From JALSRD01 sp964476595 (lineage in GTDB: Bacteria; Desulfobacterota; Desulfobacteria; Desulfobacterales; JALSRD01), in contig CAYZCL010000175.1 of assembly GCA_964476595.1 (NCBI GenBank), forward strand, positions 36,433 to 100,432: a stretch of 64,000 nt of DNA, written 5' to 3'. Below are positions 61,219-64,000 of the stretch, piece by piece. The notes beneath the pieces were generated by a model. The model was not told where the DNA came from, made no database searches, and saw nothing but the letters and a program-made list of their open reading frames with translations. How positions within the stretch are numbered: the stretch's first letter is position 1; every line of letters begins with the position of its first letter. Position numbers and translations under genes: made by a program.

Positions 61219-62367
61219 TCAGGCGAACCGTTCGATGATGTCCCGGAAGGCATCGATGACCGCCTGCAGTTCTTCCCGTGTGGCGGCAAAAGTCGACACC
61301 TTGAATTTGCGGGTCTGTCCCGGACGGATTCCCCAGATGCGGCGTTTCTTGAGCTCCTTGTACAGAAAGTAGCCTTTCTGCCGGCGCGACTGGGAGATCT
61401 CGTACAGCCGGGGGGATTCAAAGGCGATCAGGTCGTGCCGATGCTCTTTTTCCCCCAGTTGTCTGATCCCCAGCTTTTCCATCTCGCGGCAGAACCAACG
61501 GGCCTTGGCCACCTGCCGATCCCAGGTCCTGACACGCTCCACCAGGCGCGGCATGGAGGCCATGAGGGTGACGACGCCGGCCCCTCGGGCGGTGCATCCA
61601 AGAAACTCGATTTCCTTGCGGGGATACTTTTCGGACGTCTTCAGCAGCACCCCTTCCCATTTCTTTCGCATGCCCAGCAGCCCTAAGGGGCCGGTGGACG
61701 CCATGCTTTTGTGGGCCGAGGCCACGATGAAATCGGCGCCCGTCTCCGCAAGGCTCACCGGCAGGCGACCAACGGAGTATGCGCCGTTGATGAGAAGCGG
61801 CACGCCGTACCTCCGGGCGATGGCCCCCAGCTCCCCGGCATCGGGCAGGTTTCCGTAGTTGCCGTCCGGATAGGTCAACAGCATCAGCGCCGGTCTGTGC
61901 CGCTCGATGAGCGGGATGTAGTCGCGCACATCGATGCGGTACTCCGGGTAGCCGGAGTTGGGCACCTCAACGATCCGCAGACCGGTTCTTTCTGCGGCCA
62001 CATGCGTGCTGTAGTGCCGGTTGGCATCGACGAGAATGGTGTCACCGGGACGCGTCAGTGCGTGAAAAACGATGAACTTGCCCTCTCTGGCGCCGGTGGT
62101 CAGCCGGACGGTGTCGCAGCCCAGGAAGGACGGCAGGATTTCACGTGTCAGGTCCTTGACGGGCGGGTTCGCGATGGTGTCCAGGCAGCCGTTGCAGTAG
62201 TCGCATATGGCATAACCGTCGCCGTAGGCCGCCAGCGCCGTCATGGCGGCCTCGTCGAGCATCCCGCCGGTTTGCAGCGGGTGAATGTTGATGGCATCCC
62301 GGTTTTTGCGGAGCGGCGGACAGCCCTTCTGACCGGATCGGATCGTCAGTGGCGTCGTCAGCAGCAT
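61219..62367 (-). CDS. pscS: Sep-tRNA:Cys-tRNA synthase (SepCysS)
   Basis: A 382-residue PLP enzyme that turns O-phosphoseryl-tRNA(Cys) into cysteinyl-tRNA(Cys). The PLP lysine is Lys220 in ASAHKSMASTGPLG. The conserved cysteines are all present: Cys55, Cys58 and Cys61 in AICDYCNGC, and Cys258 in EFLGCTARGAG. In archaeal SepCysS these bind an iron-sulfur cluster and carry the sulfur. Other typical parts: LQTGGMLDEAAMTAL, TTGAREGKFIVFHAL, LLTYPDGNYGNLPD and INGAYSVGRLPV. The ATG at 62367 shares a base with the SepRS stop (TGATG), so translation is coupled; a GTG one codon earlier is possible. No SepCysE-like domain is fused to it. Confidence 0.95.
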   Translation of the reverse strand: MLLTTPLTIRSGQKGCPPLRKNRDAINIHPLQTGGMLDEAAMTALAAYGDGYAICDYCNGCLDTIANPPVKDLTREILPSFLGCDTVRLTTGAREGKFIVFHALTRPGDTILVDANRHYSTHVAAERTGLRIVEVPNSGYPEYRIDVRDYIPLIERHRPALMLLTYPDGNYGNLPDAGELGAIARRYGVPLLINGAYSVGRLPVSLAETGADFIVASAHKSMASTGPLGLLGMRKKWEGVLLKTSEKYPRKEIEFLGCTARGAGVVTLMASMPRLVERVRTWDRQVAKARWFCREMEKLGIRQLGEKEHRHDLIAFESPRLYEISQSRRQKGYFLYKELKKRRIWGIRPGQTRKFKVSTFAATREELQAVIDAFRDIIERFA

Positions 62368-63896
62368 CACAGCCCTCTCTTTCTGATTCTGTATTCAACC
62401 GTCAGGAAAACCGGCCCGGAAACACGAATTTTCTTTTTGCGACCCTCGAGGTACTCCCGTATGCCGGTCGGCAGCCTGAGGTTGACATCCGAGAGGCTTT
62501 TCACCATTTTTACATGGAATACGCCCGGTTCCGTCCCCTGCGGGGCCCTTTCGATAACGGCGGCGGCTCTCAGGGAAATCGCCCGCATGAAGTCCGTGGG
62601 TGAAACCACTCCTGCGGGAGCGGTTCCCGACACGATGCGCCCCTTACTCACCCCGATGCGGTTGAAACCCGCCGGGCCCACCAGGCGCTTGCCATGCTCC
62701 TTTTCCACCAGCCTGACCTCGAGATCCGCATCCTCCCAGGCCTTCACCGAGCAGGGGCCCATCTCGTTTCGGAATCGGCGGGCGGCGGTTTCGATGGCCT
62801 TTGCGATGCGCATTCCCCTGGCGCCGGCAGGCCGGTCGATGGGGTAGACGGAAGCGGCGATTTCTTCGTCCGTAAATTGGCGCCTGTAGAACTGCGGGAA
62901 AACGAGTTCCCGGATATCCCCGTGCCCCTGCAGCACCATGAGCAGCCGTTCCATTCCGAATCCTACGTTGAAGACCGGGTGCCGAATGCCGAAATTGGCC
63001 AGGGATCGGGGGGAGTACATCCCCAGATCGGCGATCTCAAACCACTTTCCCCCGTATTCGGCAAATACTTCCTGTTCCTGTCCCGGTGCGTAGTAGTTGG
63101 CAGTAGCTCTCTTGACTTCGAAGCGGACATCCTCGAACCCAAAACGCTTCAGGATTTCTTCCGTAATCCGCTTTCCCCTCTCCAGCGATATGTCGCGATC
63201 CATGATCACGACCGACGCCGAGTGGTGAACACACAGATGCGTGGCATCCTCTTTCTGTTCGTTACGATAACGGGTGCCCACCGAGAACAGCGCCAACGGC
63301 AGCGCCCGCTGATCTTGCAGCGCCGCCAGGGTGTGGTACCAAGCCCCTGTCATGTGGGACCGCAGGGTCAGGTCGGTCGCCACCGGCCTCAGCTCCCTGA
63401 ATTCGGGGAATATTTTCTCCAGCAACGCCACTGCCGCGCTTTCTTCGATGCCGAGCCGCTCTACCAGCACCTCCACGAAATCATCGGATTCGATTTCCCC
63501 GCGCTTGTAGGAGCGCAGAATCGACTGCAGCTTTTGGATATCGAAAGCGCCGATCAGCCCCTCGATGCGCGCGATCTTTTCACTGCTCAGCCCGATGTCC
63601 GGCCGCGGCAGCCTGGCCAGATAGAAAGCCCGATCGAGAATCACCGGCGCTTCCGGCCCGTACTGCCGGTAAACGTCGGCTTCCGGCAGCACGGTGCGGT
63701 TCTCGACTTCATCGAGGCCCAAGCCCAGCAGTATTTCCCTGGAACGCTGGATGATGTCCCGCAGGGGGTGCGAGGCGCCCCGTGTCTTGAGAACCGGCCT
63801 CGAAACCGCTCCGGAATCCGTCTCCACCGGATGCGCCTGTTCCGATCGGGGCCGGTGCAAATCAACGACTGCCGCCTGTGTTTTGAATGTCGGCAT
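62367..63896 (-). CDS. sepS: O-phosphoseryl-tRNA(Cys) synthetase (SepRS)
   Basis: A 509-residue class II aminoacyl-tRNA synthetase that charges tRNA(Cys) with O-phosphoserine, the first step of tRNA-dependent cysteine synthesis. Class II motif 2 reads SVGTRYRNEQKEDATHLCVHH and motif 3 NVGFGMERLLMVLQG; the intervening YYAPGQEQEVFAEYGGKWFE and SPRSLANFGIRHPVFN match archaeal SepRS rather than PheRS or PylRS. Archaeal enzymes are about 530-540 residues, so it is full length. The gene starts about 80 bases after the 3' end of a U73 tRNA on the same strand and runs into SepCysS with overlapping codons. AGGAGACAGG precedes the ATG. The pathway is best known from methanogens, so horizontal transfer is likely. 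Base composition does not differ visibly from the neighbours. Confidence 0.94.
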   Translation of the reverse strand: MPTFKTQAAVVDLHRPRSEQAHPVETDSGAVSRPVLKTRGASHPLRDIIQRSREILLGLGLDEVENRTVLPEADVYRQYGPEAPVILDRAFYLARLPRPDIGLSSEKIARIEGLIGAFDIQKLQSILRSYKRGEIESDDFVEVLVERLGIEESAAVALLEKIFPEFRELRPVATDLTLRSHMTGAWYHTLAALQDQRALPLALFSVGTRYRNEQKEDATHLCVHHSASVVIMDRDISLERGKRITEEILKRFGFEDVRFEVKRATANYYAPGQEQEVFAEYGGKWFEIADLGMYSPRSLANFGIRHPVFNVGFGMERLLMVLQGHGDIRELVFPQFYRRQFTDEEIAASVYPIDRPAGARGMRIAKAIETAARRFRNEMGPCSVKAWEDADLEVRLVEKEHGKRLVGPAGFNRIGVSKGRIVSGTAPAGVVSPTDFMRAISLRAAAVIERAPQGTEPGVFHVKMVKSLSDVNLRLPTGIREYLEGRKKKIRVSGPVFLTVEYRIRKRGL

Positions 63897-63974
63897 CCTG
63901 TCTCCTGCTTCTGTTGAGGTTGAATGAATCCGCGACGGGATACGGGCGGGCGGGATCGCTGTGGTGCTTAATGC

Positions 63975-64000
63975 TGGAGACGGCGCCAGGACTCGAACCT
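63975..64000 (-). tRNA. 3' end of a tRNA with U73, probably tRNA-Cys (cut by window edge)
   Basis: On the minus strand the last 26 bases of the window are the T arm (AGG-TTCGAGT-CCTGG), the 3' acceptor strand CGCCGTC, discriminator T and an encoded CCA. The acceptor 5' strand should read GACGGCG. U73 is the discriminator of tRNA-Cys (and of tRNA-Gly in bacteria), and the gene is directly upstream of sepS. The anticodon lies outside the window, so the identity is inferred from U73 and context. Confidence 0.75.

Noticed and set aside
62367..63896. Pyrrolysyl- or phenylalanyl-tRNA synthetase
   Set aside because: Length, the segment after motif 2 and the adjacent SepCysS fit SepRS; no pyl genes are present.

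Overview
The window is 64 kb of GC-rich, gene-dense bacterial DNA. It looks like an anaerobic or microaerophilic deltaproteobacterium (Desulfobacterota or Myxococcota side). This is inferred from a myxobacterial-style PUFA synthase layout, a selenoprotein, cobamide salvage and rubrerythrin-type chemistry. There is no rRNA gene to confirm it. I see no insertion sequence, prophage or CRISPR array. Most genes sit in short operons with overlapping stop and start codons.

Layout, left to right. 0-6 kb: the end of an envelope-lipid transport pair (YnbE/YdbH-like, minus strand), then a GT4 glycosyltransferase with a GH130 glycosidase and an alpha/beta hydrolase. 6-9.5 kb: a cobalamin riboswitch with a strong intrinsic terminator ahead of cobT and cbiZ, and a second cobalamin riboswitch on the opposite strand that has its own promoter and terminator but no gene behind it. 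9.5-12.7 kb: an iron operon, a Fur-FeoA fusion regulator plus feoA and feoB. 12.7-17.3 kb: a zinc-ribbon adenylate cyclase/ATPase/TPR protein and a Xer recombinase.

17.5-38.8 kb is a lipid locus. It holds pfaD and a KS-AT-2xACP-KR-DH megasynthase. A convergent helicase/cysteine-cluster pair follows. Then come a KS-CLF-AT-DH megasynthase and, immediately behind it, oleA, oleB and oleC. The order suggests a polyunsaturated acyl chain is built and then condensed head-to-head and decarboxylated to a long polyunsaturated hydrocarbon. No oleD or phosphopantetheinyl transferase is in the window. 38.9-47.4 kb: DJ-1-like protein, inositol-phosphate synthase, an XPD/DinG-type helicase with a small ferredoxin, membrane proteins and a potassium-channel/RCK/receiver fusion.

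47.6-56.5 kb: a rhodanese-rubrerythrin fusion whose catalytic cysteine codon is an in-frame TGA followed by a SECIS-like hairpin (selenocysteine). It is followed by an FAD oxidoreductase of the SelD-associated type, an ArsR regulator and an aminotransferase. Then come a class V aminotransferase overlapping efp, a TrpF-like protein, guaA and a coiled-coil membrane protein. 56.5-64 kb (minus strand): a subtilisin, an ECF sigma factor and an anti-sigma factor. Upstream of them lies the most striking operon: the 3' end of a tRNA with U73 and encoded CCA, O-phosphoseryl-tRNA synthetase (SepRS), Sep-tRNA:Cys-tRNA synthase (SepCysS), a SpeD-like pyruvoyl decarboxylase and a DUF2156 protein. This is the archaeal-type tRNA-dependent cysteine pathway in what looks like a proteobacterial-type genome. 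It is the best candidate for a little-described system here.
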